Part shown: positions 18,024 through 24,235 of the stretch, in pieces | Layout: the number at the start of each line of letters is the position of its first letter | How positions within the stretch are numbered: the stretch's first letter is position 1 | Virus record (IMG/VR): IMGVR_UViG_3300048837_000439 | Location: 1-38,071 of that record | Strand: one strand, 5' to 3' | DNA length: 38,071 nt | Origin: a virus | Program-made: the position numbers and the translations under genes | Notes under the pieces: generated by a model | Told to the model about the DNA's origin: nothing | The model's database searches: none | Seen by the model: only the letters and a program-made list of their open reading frames with translations

Positions 18024-18601
18024 TTAATATAACATTTCCGTTTCAATCTTTTGCTTGGATGGTCGTTTGATGGTATTCGCCAATTATTACCGTAAAGCGT
18101 TTCTATTATTTCTTCTGGTGGAAATGGAATGTTAAAAGGTTCGCCTTCAAAATAATGTGGAGCAACTCGATAAAATCTACTCTTTGTTAGTTTCCCCCAT
18201 TGTGCGGTGTGGTAATGCCAATCGGGTGCTATCCAAGCCGTAAACAAATCAATAACATACCCATCAAATGTTATATGCGCTTGCCCGAATACATTGGTTA
18301 TCTTATTAGCTAATGGAACGACTTTATAATTTACATCCCAATACTTCAAAAGATGACCGTCCTTATGTAATCTACGGTATAACATAACCGCTTCTTCCTG
18401 TACCCTCTTTATATCATTGTGCTTTGATAGGTAGCAAATATCTATATCATTGTCGCCATCAATTAACTTGCCTTCTCTTACAGCACCCAATAGACTGCCA
18501 AATCCCAAATGTGGGGAATATTCCGAAAGATAATCACACGCTTTTTTAACTGCTTTGATATAACCTTGCTTATTTTCGGGTGTCCAGTATTTAAATGTCA
18601 T
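18020..18601 (-). CDS. LicD/fukutin-family phosphotransferase-like protein
   Basis: 193 residues. The LicD nucleotidyltransferase signature is clear: GSLLGAVREGKLIDGDNDID (35-54), where the D50/D52/D54 cluster would bind metal and phosphate, then DGYVIDLFTAW and the C-terminal EEIIETLYGNNW seen in the family. Known LicD proteins move phosphocholine or related phospho-alcohols from a CDP carrier to glycans. The preceding gene is a cytidylyltransferase, which could make such a CDP donor. The exact substrate (choline, glycerol, ribitol or other) cannot be told from sequence. It starts within an 11-base overlap. Confidence 0.85.
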   Translation of the reverse strand: MTFKYWTPENKQGYIKAVKKACDYLSEYSPHLGFGSLLGAVREGKLIDGDNDIDICYLSKHNDIKRVQEEAVMLYRRLHKDGHLLKYWDVNYKVVPLANKITNVFGQAHITFDGYVIDLFTAWIAPDWHYHTAQWGKLTKSRFYRVAPHYFEGEPFNIPFPPEEIIETLYGNNWRIPSNDHPSKRLKRKCYIK

Positions 18602-18989
18602 TGCTCCTTAATTGCGTTCCACTAATGCCTTTTGTTCTCGGTAGATATACAACCGGCACACCCAATCCTTCGCCCGTGAATGTAGTTTTATCCCAATCGT
18701 TGCCAACAAAAATAACGTCTGGCTTGAAGTTCTCTACATTCCACTTTTTATTATAAAAATCTGTTTGGTAATATACTATTTCCGGAAGTAAGGTTTTATA
18801 AATTGATTGCACCCTTTCAGCAAGATTTGAAGTAGGTTTGTATCCCTTGTGGGTTTCGATATAATCATTGTCACTAACGCATACAATAAGTTTATCGCAT
18901 TGCTTTAAAGCGTTATTGAATAGGTTTATATGGCCTTGGTGTAATGGGTCGAAAGCACCGAAGGTTATGCCTAACTTATGCTTCTTCAT
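18591..18989 (-). CDS. Cytidylyltransferase, TagD-like (glycerol-3-phosphate type)
   Basis: 132 residues, the usual length of the TagD family. It has the nucleotide-binding H17-Q-G-H20 (in FGAFDPLHQGHINL) and the C-terminal RTKGISGT (118-125), close to the family RTxGISTT signature. Such enzymes join a phospho-alcohol to CTP and make CDP-glycerol or a related donor. It follows terS with a 14-base overlap and precedes the LicD gene, so donor synthesis and transfer are adjacent. The actual substrate is inferred only; ethanolamine-phosphate or choline-phosphate cytidylyltransferases share these motifs. Confidence 0.88.
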   Translation of the reverse strand: MKKHKLGITFGAFDPLHQGHINLFNNALKQCDKLIVCVSDNDYIETHKGYKPTSNLAERVQSIYKTLLPEIVYYQTDFYNKKWNVENFKPDVIFVGNDWDKTTFTGEGLGVPVVYLPRTKGISGTQLRSNDI

Positions 18990-19467
18990 TGTAGGATTTA
19001 AAAGCTATTGTGGTTACTTGGACTTTATCCCCTTGCGTAGTGTGGTCAATTGCTTGTGTATCTTTCCATCCAAAGTTTTTAAGAACAAATATATTGCCTG
19101 TACATTTATCACCATAAGCGGTCTGAATCTCGTGGTATTTCTCTATTCTTGTGATTCCCTTTTTTATGTAGTCGGAAAACTCTTTCTTTTCTGCGTAATC
19201 ATAAAGGCTGGATTTGTGCGCAAAACCTAAATGTAAAGTTAATCCTGTGATAGTTGGAGGTTCTGGTTTCCTTGTCCAAGCCCTACGGGTTTCCTTTGAT
19301 TTATTTCCTTCGTCATCTACCACTTCAATTACATTATCTTCAAACTCACCTTCTATCCATTGGAAATAATCTTGAACCAATCTTCCAACAGCTTCTGGGT
19401 CGGTGTGGATTGGTGGTCTACCTCCTTCGTTGCCTTCTGCAAATTTATTTCCTTTTGGTGCGCCCAT
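18976..19467 (-). CDS. terS: Terminase small subunit, P22 gp3-like
   Basis: 163 residues. The N-terminus MGAPKGNKFAEGNEGGRPP is the familiar Gly/Lys-rich opening of the gp3-like DNA-packaging protein family, and PPTITGLTLHLGFAHKSSLY plus GNIFVLKNFGWKDTQ are the usual helix-turn-helix and C-terminal elements. It recognises the phage DNA start site and presents it to TerL. The ATG overlaps the preceding TAA (TAATG). A headful packaging mode would be consistent with the circular map (inference). Confidence 0.85.
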   Translation of the reverse strand: MGAPKGNKFAEGNEGGRPPIHTDPEAVGRLVQDYFQWIEGEFEDNVIEVVDDEGNKSKETRRAWTRKPEPPTITGLTLHLGFAHKSSLYDYAEKKEFSDYIKKGITRIEKYHEIQTAYGDKCTGNIFVLKNFGWKDTQAIDHTTQGDKVQVTTIAFKSYNEEA

Positions 19468-19673
19468 TACCTATCCTTCAAATATTCATCAATTAAACTA
19501 TAATCTATTGCTCTGCCGTTTTCTTATAAGAAGTCGCAGAATTTAACCAAATCCTCACGCCTGTCTATTGCTTCAAGTATCGTTTCCTTAACGGTAGTAT
19601 CTGGATTTTGTTTAGCAAACTCCTCTGTTACTATTTGTCCGTTTATTGCGTTACGGTGGATTGTTTTTGTCAT
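19467..19673 (-). pseudogene. HRxA-NPxTTV small phage protein, split by in-frame TAA
   Basis: From the ATG at 19671-19673 the frame encodes 49 residues (HRNAINGQIV and QNPDTTVKE, a motif I know from very small phage proteins) and then meets TAA at 19524-19526. In the same frame 18 more codons (ENGRAIDYSLIDEYLKDR) run to a TAA that forms a TAATG overlap with terS. The overlap suggests that the whole 68-residue frame was once, or still is, one gene. The TAA could be a nonsense mutation, an error, or read-through. The 49-residue part alone may still be functional. Confidence 0.5.
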
Positions 19674-19731
19674 AGTTAAAAATGTTTTAATATATATGCC
19701 TATCCAAAGAATCCTATTATCGCTATGTTTG

Positions 19732-19798
19732 TGGACAAGAAGGGAATCGAACCCTCATAAACCTCTTTCAGAGCCTCTGCACTCTGCTATCCTTGCCC
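19732..19798 (-). tRNA. Degenerate tRNA-like gene, anticodon uncertain
   Basis: On the minus strand a 7-bp acceptor stem (GGGCAAG with CTTGTCC, one wobble) and a 5-bp T arm with loop TTCGATT are nearly perfect. The D arm is cut down to GCA-GAG-TGC with a 3-base loop, and the interior is about 6 bases short (67 bases in all). The anticodon arm is poor. One reading gives loop CTGAAAG (anticodon GAA, Phe) with one G-G mismatch and a short variable loop. Another gives CTCTGAA (CTG, Gln) with an unpaired stem. It may be a decayed tRNA or an aberrant one; no CCA is encoded. Confidence 0.6.
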
Positions 19799-19803
19799 AT
19801 AAT

Positions 19804-19872
19804 TTAATATTCAGTATCATTAGGCTTAACCACCTCCGCATCAACTACGTTTATTTCGTTTGGGTCTAACAT
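19804..19872 (-). CDS. Possible 22-residue peptide
   Basis: An ATG at 19870-19872 overlaps the stop of the 66-residue gene by seven bases and opens a 22-residue acidic frame (DPNEINVVDAEVV) that ends 5 bases before the tRNA-like gene. Coupling suggests translation; nothing more is recognised. Confidence 0.3.
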   Translation of the reverse strand: MLDPNEINVVDAEVVKPNDTEY

Positions 19873-20066
19873 TCGGTATAATGTACAATTGGTTTCATTT
19901 TTTGATTTCCTTTTGTGTTTCTTCTGGAAACCATTAATCCTTCTTTATTTTTGTAAACATCTGGAACGAGTTGAACCGTCTTTTTATATCGGGCAAATTG
20001 TCCGTTGCATAAATATTTTACAATCATTTGATTGTTTTTGCCGTTGTGAAATTCTCTGTTTTTCAT
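19866..20066 (-). CDS. Hypothetical basic protein (66 aa)
   Basis: A 66-residue Lys/Asn/Gln-rich protein starting MKNREFHNGKNNQMIVKYL. It has no membrane segment. It lies alone between the beta-barrel gene and the tRNA-like region, in line with the leftward small-gene cluster. Function unknown; it could bind nucleic acid, given its charge. Confidence 0.5.
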   Translation of the reverse strand: MKNREFHNGKNNQMIVKYLCNGQFARYKKTVQLVPDVYKNKEGLMVSRRNTKGNQKMKPIVHYTEC

Positions 20067-20105
20067 AATGCCAAATATATTAAATTAAATTGGATTATTC
20101 AATAT

Positions 20106-20603
20106 TTAAAACCTCGTTCCTTTTTGAGCCTGTTTTTTTAGATAGTCCGTTGATATGTCAAATCTTAACCCTGTGCCTACATTGTATCTCCAAGGTGTAT
20201 TTTTTAAGTCGTGCCTTTGATTTACATTTACAAGGCTTATAACACTTAGATTCTTTGTAATTGGTATCTTTATTTCTGCTGAAAATTCCCAACTCACAGC
20301 ACGGCTGTCAAATCTAAATTGATAACCATAACCGACAATCGGTCCAATATCAATCTTTAAGATATTCGTATGGAAGTAATAGCCAGCTTCTACTCCGAAG
20401 CGTGAGTAATCCCCTCCTGCAAGTTGCGCCCATTCGTACTTTGGTGCTATTGTCAAATACCCTAAATTGGTATCGTTACCCTGCAATACTATCTTTGCTG
20501 AAATATCGGGGGTTAAACTGGTGTTGTCTTGGGTTATCTGCAGTCCTATTGCTGTCTGTGCAAATATTGGAAGTGTGAATAGTATTAGTAGTAGTGTTTT
20601 CAT
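20106..20603 (-). CDS. Secreted outer-membrane beta-barrel-like protein (165 aa)
   Basis: The first 16 residues (MKTLLLILFTLPIFAQ) are a flavobacterial signal peptide with cleavage after AQ. The mature part alternates hydrophobic and aromatic residues (GYLTIAPKYEWAQ, FGVEAGYYFHTN, IGPIVGYGYQF) and ends in RF, like small outer-membrane barrels with a terminal Phe. Such a protein could sit in the host outer membrane and block superinfection or change permeability. This is inference; no lytic or receptor function is shown. The start overlaps the stop of a 28-residue secreted peptide (ATGA). A truncated relative lies at 21249-21395. Confidence 0.75.
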   Translation of the reverse strand: MKTLLLILFTLPIFAQTAIGLQITQDNTSLTPDISAKIVLQGNDTNLGYLTIAPKYEWAQLAGGDYSRFGVEAGYYFHTNILKIDIGPIVGYGYQFRFDSRAVSWEFSAEIKIPITKNLSVISLVNVNQRHDLKNTPWRYNVGTGLRFDISTDYLKKQAQKGTRF

Positions 20604-20686
20604 TTTTTCACTTCTTTAAAGTTTTGCTGTGAATATCCTGCTAATGTGAATAACAGAAAAATAATTAATACTTTTGTAGTTCTCAT
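20600..20686 (-). CDS. 28-residue secreted peptide before the beta-barrel gene
   Basis: MRTTKVLIIFLLFTLAGYSQ is a near-ideal flavobacterial signal peptide, followed by only 8 residues (QNFKEVKK). It ends in an ATGA overlap with the beta-barrel gene, so it may be a leader peptide or a remnant of a duplicated secreted gene. It may only serve to couple translation. Confidence 0.5.
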   Translation of the reverse strand: MRTTKVLIIFLLFTLAGYSQQNFKEVKK

Positions 20687-20718
20687 AATTGCTTTTTTTA
20701 AGTGATTATTGGTTTAAG

Positions 20719-20752
20719 AGGGTGGTTATTGCTTCCGACGGCTTGCCACCCT
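20719..20752. other. Hairpin with T run on the plus side
   Basis: AGGGTGG (20719-20725) pairs with CCACCCT (20746-20752) over 7 bp with a 20-base loop. A T-rich run (TTTGTTTTT) follows on the plus strand and not on the minus strand, although no plus-strand gene lies nearby. It could terminate antisense transcription or be a processing element between the small genes and the beta-barrel pair. Confidence 0.4.
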
Positions 20753-20758
20753 TTGTTT

Positions 20759-21109
20759 TTATGATAATATTTTATAAATATGATTTATAAATCCGTCTTG
20801 AATTTCAAGAGCTTTTTCTTGTGATAGATTTAATGCTCCTGTACCCGTGAGGTTTCCCCAACCACGAACGCAAAAAATATATTCACCATCCTTAAAAAAA
20901 TCGCATCCATTGATAGTTAAATTTGGTATTTTGAAATTGGTAGTTTCATTTATCGCTTCAATTAATTTTGCTCGGTCTGCATCGTTAAAGGATTTATCAA
21001 ACATCAAAGCCATAGTGTCGTTTTTCGACCAAGCATAATCACCCCACTCATCACCTCTCAATGGAAGTTTCCATACGTCCTGCCAAGTATTAATAATCTT
21101 TTTTTCCAT
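20759..21109 (-). CDS. Hypothetical protein (116 aa)
   Basis: A 116-residue soluble protein with Trp-rich N-terminus (INTWQDVWKLPLRGDEWGDY) and a motif FFKDGEYIFCVRGWGNLTGT near the C-terminus. It is acidic and has no signal peptide. The family is not recognised with certainty. It opens two bases before the 49-residue ribbon-helix-helix-like gene ends and shares that operon. Confidence 0.5.
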   Translation of the reverse strand: MEKKIINTWQDVWKLPLRGDEWGDYAWSKNDTMALMFDKSFNDADRAKLIEAINETTNFKIPNLTINGCDFFKDGEYIFCVRGWGNLTGTGALNLSQEKALEIQDGFINHIYKILS

Positions 21110-21111
21110 AA

Positions 21112-21261
21112 CTATTTATTTAAAAGTTTGTGTTCTTTGTTAATTAAGTAGCTTACATAGACACTTAGGTTTTTACTTCCGAGAATTGTTTTTGATAGCT
21201 CTAATCCTTTTTGCTTTGTTTCTTCGGTAAGGGTTAGATTTGCTCTTATTATTTTTGACAT
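21112..21261 (-). CDS. Small ribbon-helix-helix-like protein (49 aa)
   Basis: A 49-residue protein with a beta-strand-like start (IIRANLTLTEE) followed by two amphipathic helices (TKQKGLELSKTIL, NLSVYVSYLINKEH), the order seen in CopG/Arc-type DNA-binding dimers. It is short and could be a regulator of the small-gene cluster. The fold is inferred from pattern only. It overlaps the upstream 48-residue frame by 13 bases. Confidence 0.45.
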   Translation of the reverse strand: MSKIIRANLTLTEETKQKGLELSKTILGSKNLSVYVSYLINKEHKLLNK

Positions 21262-21395
21262 AGGTTTTGGTTTTTAAATTGCTTTAATATTTTTACGGCT
21301 AATTTCAAATCTTGACTTACTTGCAATCCGATTGCTGTCTGTGCGTTAATTGCCATCGTTGTAAATAGCAAAAAATAAATTAAATTTGTTTTCAT
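21249..21395 (-). pseudogene. Truncated copy of the beta-barrel protein (48 aa)
   Basis: The N-terminus MKTNLIYFLLFTTMAINAQ is a signal peptide, and the next residues TAIGLQVSQD match TAIGLQITQD of the beta-barrel protein at 20106-20603. After about 10 shared residues the frame diverges and stops at 48 residues. The DNA at the cleavage region is also similar (a 22-base stretch with two differences). This looks like a remnant of a duplicated barrel gene, or a small secreted peptide made from its leader. Confidence 0.6.
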
Positions 21396-21458
21396 AATCT
21401 TTCTTTAAGGGTTATTGTTAAATGGCGCGCTCTTTTGTCTTGGCGGACGGGGCGCGTT

Positions 21459-21554
21459 TTATTTTTCTTCAATATATAATCCACATATCCCGCAATAATC
21501 ATTTTCTCCTGTTCTTATTAGTGGAAAATCACATTGGCAGTATTGGGGGGTCAT
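21459..21554 (-). CDS. Tiny zinc-ribbon-like protein (31 aa)
   Basis: A 31-residue frame has Cys-x-Cys (YCQCDF) and Cys-x2-Cys (YCGICG) 11 residues apart, which could bind one zinc. The ATG is coupled to the stop of the 95-residue gene (ATGA). Small zinc-binding peptides are common in phage early regions, but this one has no known function. Confidence 0.45.
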   Translation of the reverse strand: MTPQYCQCDFPLIRTGENDYCGICGLYIEEK

Positions 21555-21838
21555 TTGTGCTTGTTGTTAAGGGCAGTTTTGAGAATTGATTTAATTTTAT
21601 TGAAATACAAATCCATTTCAGTTTCAATTATAGGCTCTCCAACCCAGATTCTATTCAACATTTCTTGGTTTTCAATTAAAGTTTTTTCAATTGCTATTTC
21701 CAACTCCTTAATCCTTTCGTTCAATTGGATGGATTGGGATTGGTGGTATGCTTCTGCAAAATTTGCCAGATATTGCTCCCTTTGAGACATTGGAAAATAT
21801 CCTGTCTTTTCTTTAAAATAATCGTGTGAATTTTTCAT
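21551..21838 (-). CDS. Hypothetical helical protein (95 aa)
   Basis: A 95-residue, mostly helical protein with GYFPMSQREQYLANFAEAYH near the N-terminus and a coiled-coil-like middle. It is coupled at both ends: ATGA to the zinc-ribbon peptide and 4 bases overlap with the upstream 73-residue gene. Function unknown. Confidence 0.55.
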   Translation of the reverse strand: MKNSHDYFKEKTGYFPMSQREQYLANFAEAYHQSQSIQLNERIKELEIAIEKTLIENQEMLNRIWVGEPIIETEMDLYFNKIKSILKTALNNKHK

Positions 21839-22056
21839 AATATAAAATTGCTTAGTCCAATTTCATTATTAGCATCAGTCCAATACCATTTTTTAAAAGG
21901 AATAATAATTATTCGATTATGGGTATTAGGATATGAACCCCCACCACTTCTTTTTTCATAACCATATCTTTCAAGTAATGAAATATTATCTTTTGTTAGT
22001 TCAACAGTTATTTTTAACTCTGTGTTTGATGCGTTTGTAATGTTATTTGTTTCCAT
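21835..22056 (-). CDS. Hypothetical protein (73 aa)
   Basis: A 73-residue protein with strands LKITVELTKDN and IIIIPFKKWYW around a Gly-Ser loop (RSGGGSY). No family is recognised. The start codon follows the short repeated leader CTTAAACT directly (see findings), and the stop overlaps the next start. Confidence 0.5.
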   Translation of the reverse strand: METNNITNASNTELKITVELTKDNISLLERYGYEKRSGGGSYPNTHNRIIIIPFKKWYWTDANNEIGLSNFIL

Positions 22057-22066
22057 AGTTTAAGAG

Positions 22067-22267
22067 TTAAAAATTTTTTGATTCTTCTTCAGTTGCATAA
22101 CCTAAGAAATTGTGATTTTTATCATATTTACAAACACGACTTTCGCCATCTGTTTTCATATATCCTTTTTCAAATTCATCGTATTGAAAATATTCTTTGT
22201 TTTTCTTCAATCTACCATTTACTTTTTTCTGTCTTTTAGGACTGCGTTTTGATTTTGGCATAATCAT
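22067..22267 (-). CDS. Small basic protein (66 aa)
   Basis: A 66-residue very basic protein (MIMPKSKRSPKRQKKVNGRL) with C-terminal KYDKNHNFLGYATEE. Translation may start at the third codon (MPKSKR). It has the character of a small nucleic-acid-binding protein, and the leader CTTAAACTAT lies just before the start. Confidence 0.5.
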   Translation of the reverse strand: MIMPKSKRSPKRQKKVNGRLKKNKEYFQYDEFEKGYMKTDGESRVCKYDKNHNFLGYATEEESKNF

Positions 22268-22274
22268 TTATAGT

Positions 22275-22457
22275 TTAAGGTTTAATTATTGTAAAATCAC
22301 GTCCAACATCTTCCATCCTCAAATGCCAATTTGAACCATCTAAGTTATGAGCATAAGGTTTTCCGTCTTTTATTCTTATTTCGTAACTGTAATTACGGCG
22401 TACTTTATCGCCTATTTTAATCTCATTTCCGTTTCTATCAAACTTTCCTGTTCCCAT
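22275..22457 (-). CDS. Small YopX-like or beta-barrel protein (60 aa)
   Basis: A 60-residue protein with a pattern seen in small YopX-like phage proteins: DRNGNEIKIGDKVRRN, then WHLRMEDVGRDFTIIKP. It would form a short beta barrel. The resemblance is by eye and the function of this family is not known. It is preceded by the repeated leader CTTAAACTAT. Confidence 0.5.
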   Translation of the reverse strand: MGTGKFDRNGNEIKIGDKVRRNYSYEIRIKDGKPYAHNLDGSNWHLRMEDVGRDFTIIKP

Positions 22458-22545
22458 TTTTATAGTTTAAGTTAATTTATTCAAACGATTTATAACAGTC
22501 AATAAAATCAATTGAAACTGCTTTTATTTTGGTGCTAGCGGTAAT

Positions 22546-22785
22546 TCAAAAACCGAGTTCATCAGCTTCAATTCCATTTTTAAGGAATACTTGCTTTAGC
22601 TTGTTAATATGAACACCGTTAAATCTAATCGGCGAGCTAACTACTTCTTCTTGCTCTTTTAAGCATTGGTTAAGCAAAGAACTACCGCTAACAATGTATA
22701 AACCACATAGCTTCTTATGTGCTTCAATTGCAGTTAGTTTCTTTTCATCCAATGCTTTTATTATTTCCCAAATTTCTCTTTCCAT
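22546..22785 (-). CDS. Hypothetical protein (79 aa)
   Basis: A 79-residue protein with a helical N-terminus (REIWEIIKALDEKKLTAIEA) and a beta/helix C-terminus. The N-terminal half resembles small proteins common in Bacteroidota phages. The ATG follows the motif AACGTAGCG, also present before the DUF3850 gene at 23305. After the TGA stop the frame stays open for 21 codons, perhaps by chance. Confidence 0.5.
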   Translation of the reverse strand: MEREIWEIIKALDEKKLTAIEAHKKLCGLYIVSGSSLLNQCLKEQEEVVSSPIRFNGVHINKLKQVFLKNGIEADELGF

Positions 22786-22811
22786 ATCGCTACGTTGTTT
22801 ATACTAATCCG

Positions 22812-23045
22812 CTATAAATCATTTATTGATTGCTTGATTGATTGCCAATAAGCATATTTTTCGATAATTATTTTAGCTGAATATGGTTCATCTTCTACCG
22901 CATCTATATCAAGAGCGTTCAATATTTCATCACACGCTATAAGGGCGCATTGTTTGGCTCTTTGATATGCAGTGTGTTTTGTCCATCCCGAAGTTTGAGT
23001 TAAAAACTTCTCCACTAACTCCCTCGCTTTTTCGTTTGGTTTCAT
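22812..23045 (-). CDS. Hypothetical helical protein (77 aa)
   Basis: A 77-residue helical protein (KARELVEKFLTQTSGWTKH, then CALIACDEILNALD) of a type I often see in Bacteroidota phage early regions. The function is unknown. It sits eight bases after the DUF3850 gene. Confidence 0.55.
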   Translation of the reverse strand: MKPNEKARELVEKFLTQTSGWTKHTAYQRAKQCALIACDEILNALDIDAVEDEPYSAKIIIEKYAYWQSIKQSINDL

Positions 23046-23053
23046 AGGTTGAT

Positions 23054-23305
23054 TTATTTACCGTCGTTAATACTCATAATAACCATTCCTTCTTCAAGTC
23101 CCATTTTACCACCGTCAAAAATATAATCTATAAGAACATATATTTCACGCCCTGTATATTCTTTATCTATCGGATTGTATTCTTCCAAACAAAGAGCATC
23201 CCCAACTTTAAAGTCTCTATCGTTTTTGCGAAGTTCAAATTTCTTTTTCCTATCCAAAACTTTTTGGAAATATTCGGGATGAGTTTTTAAATTATGTGTT
23301 TTCAT
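23054..23305 (-). CDS. DUF3850 (ASCH/PUA-like) protein (83 aa)
   Basis: 83 residues with the DUF3850 features: HNLKTHPEYFQKVLDRKKKF, ELRKNDRDFKVGD and a late YTGREIYVLIDYIFDGG. The domain is related to PUA/ASCH folds that bind RNA or modified nucleotides. Its role in phages is unknown. It begins within an ATGA overlap with a 21-residue frame and after the leader AACGTAGCGA. Confidence 0.85.
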   Translation of the reverse strand: MKTHNLKTHPEYFQKVLDRKKKFELRKNDRDFKVGDALCLEEYNPIDKEYTGREIYVLIDYIFDGGKMGLEEGMVIMSINDGK

Positions 23306-23367
23306 TTCGCTACGTTATTAAAATCCAAAATAATATTCTTTTCAAAGTAGTGTATTTGTTCTTTCAT
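23302..23367 (-). CDS. Possible 21-residue leader peptide
   Basis: A 21-residue frame (KEQIHYFEKN) ends in ATGA at the DUF3850 start. Such an overlap fits translational coupling, but the frame is too short to be sure it is expressed. Confidence 0.3.
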   Translation of the reverse strand: MKEQIHYFEKNIILDFNNVAK

Positions 23368-23387
23368 AATCTAATTGATTTTATTGG

Positions 23388-23546
23388 TTAGTTTTTGATT
23401 AGATACGCAAAATATGATTCTTCTTGATTAGGAAGATTGCCACCCGCTTTTCTTTGCAGACTAAAACCTTCGTCTAAAACTAATTTATCAATCAACACAT
23501 CCATTTCATCTTCATTCTTTGCCACTATTTTAATTTCTATTTTCAT
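23388..23546 (-). CDS. Small alpha/beta protein (52 aa)
   Basis: A 52-residue protein, MKIEIKIVAKNEDEMDVLID, with strand-helix-strand pattern and a charged Gly loop (RKAGGNLPNQEE). It may be a minimal ferredoxin-like fold. Function unknown. It lies between two other small genes in the same direction. Confidence 0.5.
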   Translation of the reverse strand: MKIEIKIVAKNEDEMDVLIDKLVLDEGFSLQRKAGGNLPNQEESYFAYLIKN

Positions 23547-23550
23547 AATC

Positions 23551-23718
23551 CTATTTATTTAAAAGTTGCTTATTCCTTTCTTCCCAAAGCCTATCTATCA
23601 TATCCCCCAAAAAGAAGGAGAACATACGCTCACGGTTATACTTTTCCCTTGCCAATATTGCGCCCCGCCTCTTTTGTTCGGGGGTTATGGATATTGTGGT
23701 TAATTGATATGATTTCAT
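23551..23718 (-). CDS. Small ribbon-helix-helix-like protein (55 aa)
   Basis: A 55-residue protein with strand-like QLTTISIT then helix PEQKRRGAILAREKYN and MFSFFLGDMIDRLWEE, again the ribbon-helix-helix order. Its start shares a base with the upstream stop (TAATG). It may regulate this cluster, but no target is known. Confidence 0.45.
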   Translation of the reverse strand: MKSYQLTTISITPEQKRRGAILAREKYNRERMFSFFLGDMIDRLWEERNKQLLNK

Positions 23719-23993
23719 TATTCTATTGGATCAAGTTCGTTTATCTTTTCTTCATTAGCTTCAATGAAAAGAATGCTTTTATCTTTTCTATGCAATACTA
23801 AAGGGTGTTTCATTTTACGGCTTTGTTCACCGCCAATTTCAATTTTATCGGCATCATTGAATGCTTTAACAACGTCTTCTCTTTGCCTATCACAACCAAT
23901 CAACATCCCATTAGGGTTTGAAAATGTATGTATATTTTCACCTATATTTAAACAGTTTATAGCCTGCTCAGGTGTGATAAATATTCTTTCCAT
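23718..23993 (-). CDS. Hypothetical protein, first gene of small-gene operon (91 aa)
   Basis: A 91-residue protein with ITPEQAINCLNIGENIHTF and a basic loop (EQSRKMKHPL). It is the first gene after the promoter at 24019-24048, with about 20 bases of leader. It could be an early regulator by position; the family is not known. Confidence 0.55.
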   Translation of the reverse strand: MERIFITPEQAINCLNIGENIHTFSNPNGMLIGCDRQREDVVKAFNDADKIEIGGEQSRKMKHPLVLHRKDKSILFIEANEEKINELDPIE

Positions 23994-24018
23994 AATATTA
24001 TAATTTTTAAGTTATAAG

Positions 24019-24048
24019 CAAATCTATTAAATAATTTTTAAATAACAA
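24019..24048 (-). promoter_or_regulatory. Bacteroidota-type promoter for the small-gene operon
   Basis: TTG (24048-24046), 19-bp spacer and TAGATTTG (24026-24019) match the Bacteroidota consensus exactly in the -7 box. The first ATG (23993) is about 26 bases downstream, so the leader is short. Confidence 0.75.
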
Positions 24049-24079
24049 TAAACTTTAACACTTTTATTTCCCTATTCTA

Positions 24080-24235
24080 TTAGTGGGATTGAATTATCCC
24101 ATTCATTTTTAGATATGGGAGCATCCTATGCTGTTTGAAATCCTGTAACTGTGTTTCGTTGAGCATATCAAAAAGTTCCAATATTTCCGATTATACTTTT
24201 TTGTTCTCAACTCGTTTTTTTGATTATTTAGTCAT
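24080..24235 (-). pseudogene. Frame coupled to the primase stop, broken by two TAA codons
   Basis: ATG at 24233-24235 overlaps the primase-helicase stop (ATGA). The frame MTK is followed by TAA (24224-24226), then SKKRVENKKV, TAA (24191-24193) and SEILELFDMLNETQLQDFKQ plus 16 more residues to the final TAA. The later part looks protein-like (amphipathic helix). The coupling implies an intact ancestral gene of about 51 residues. It may be decayed, or the TAAs may be read through; see findings. Confidence 0.4.
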
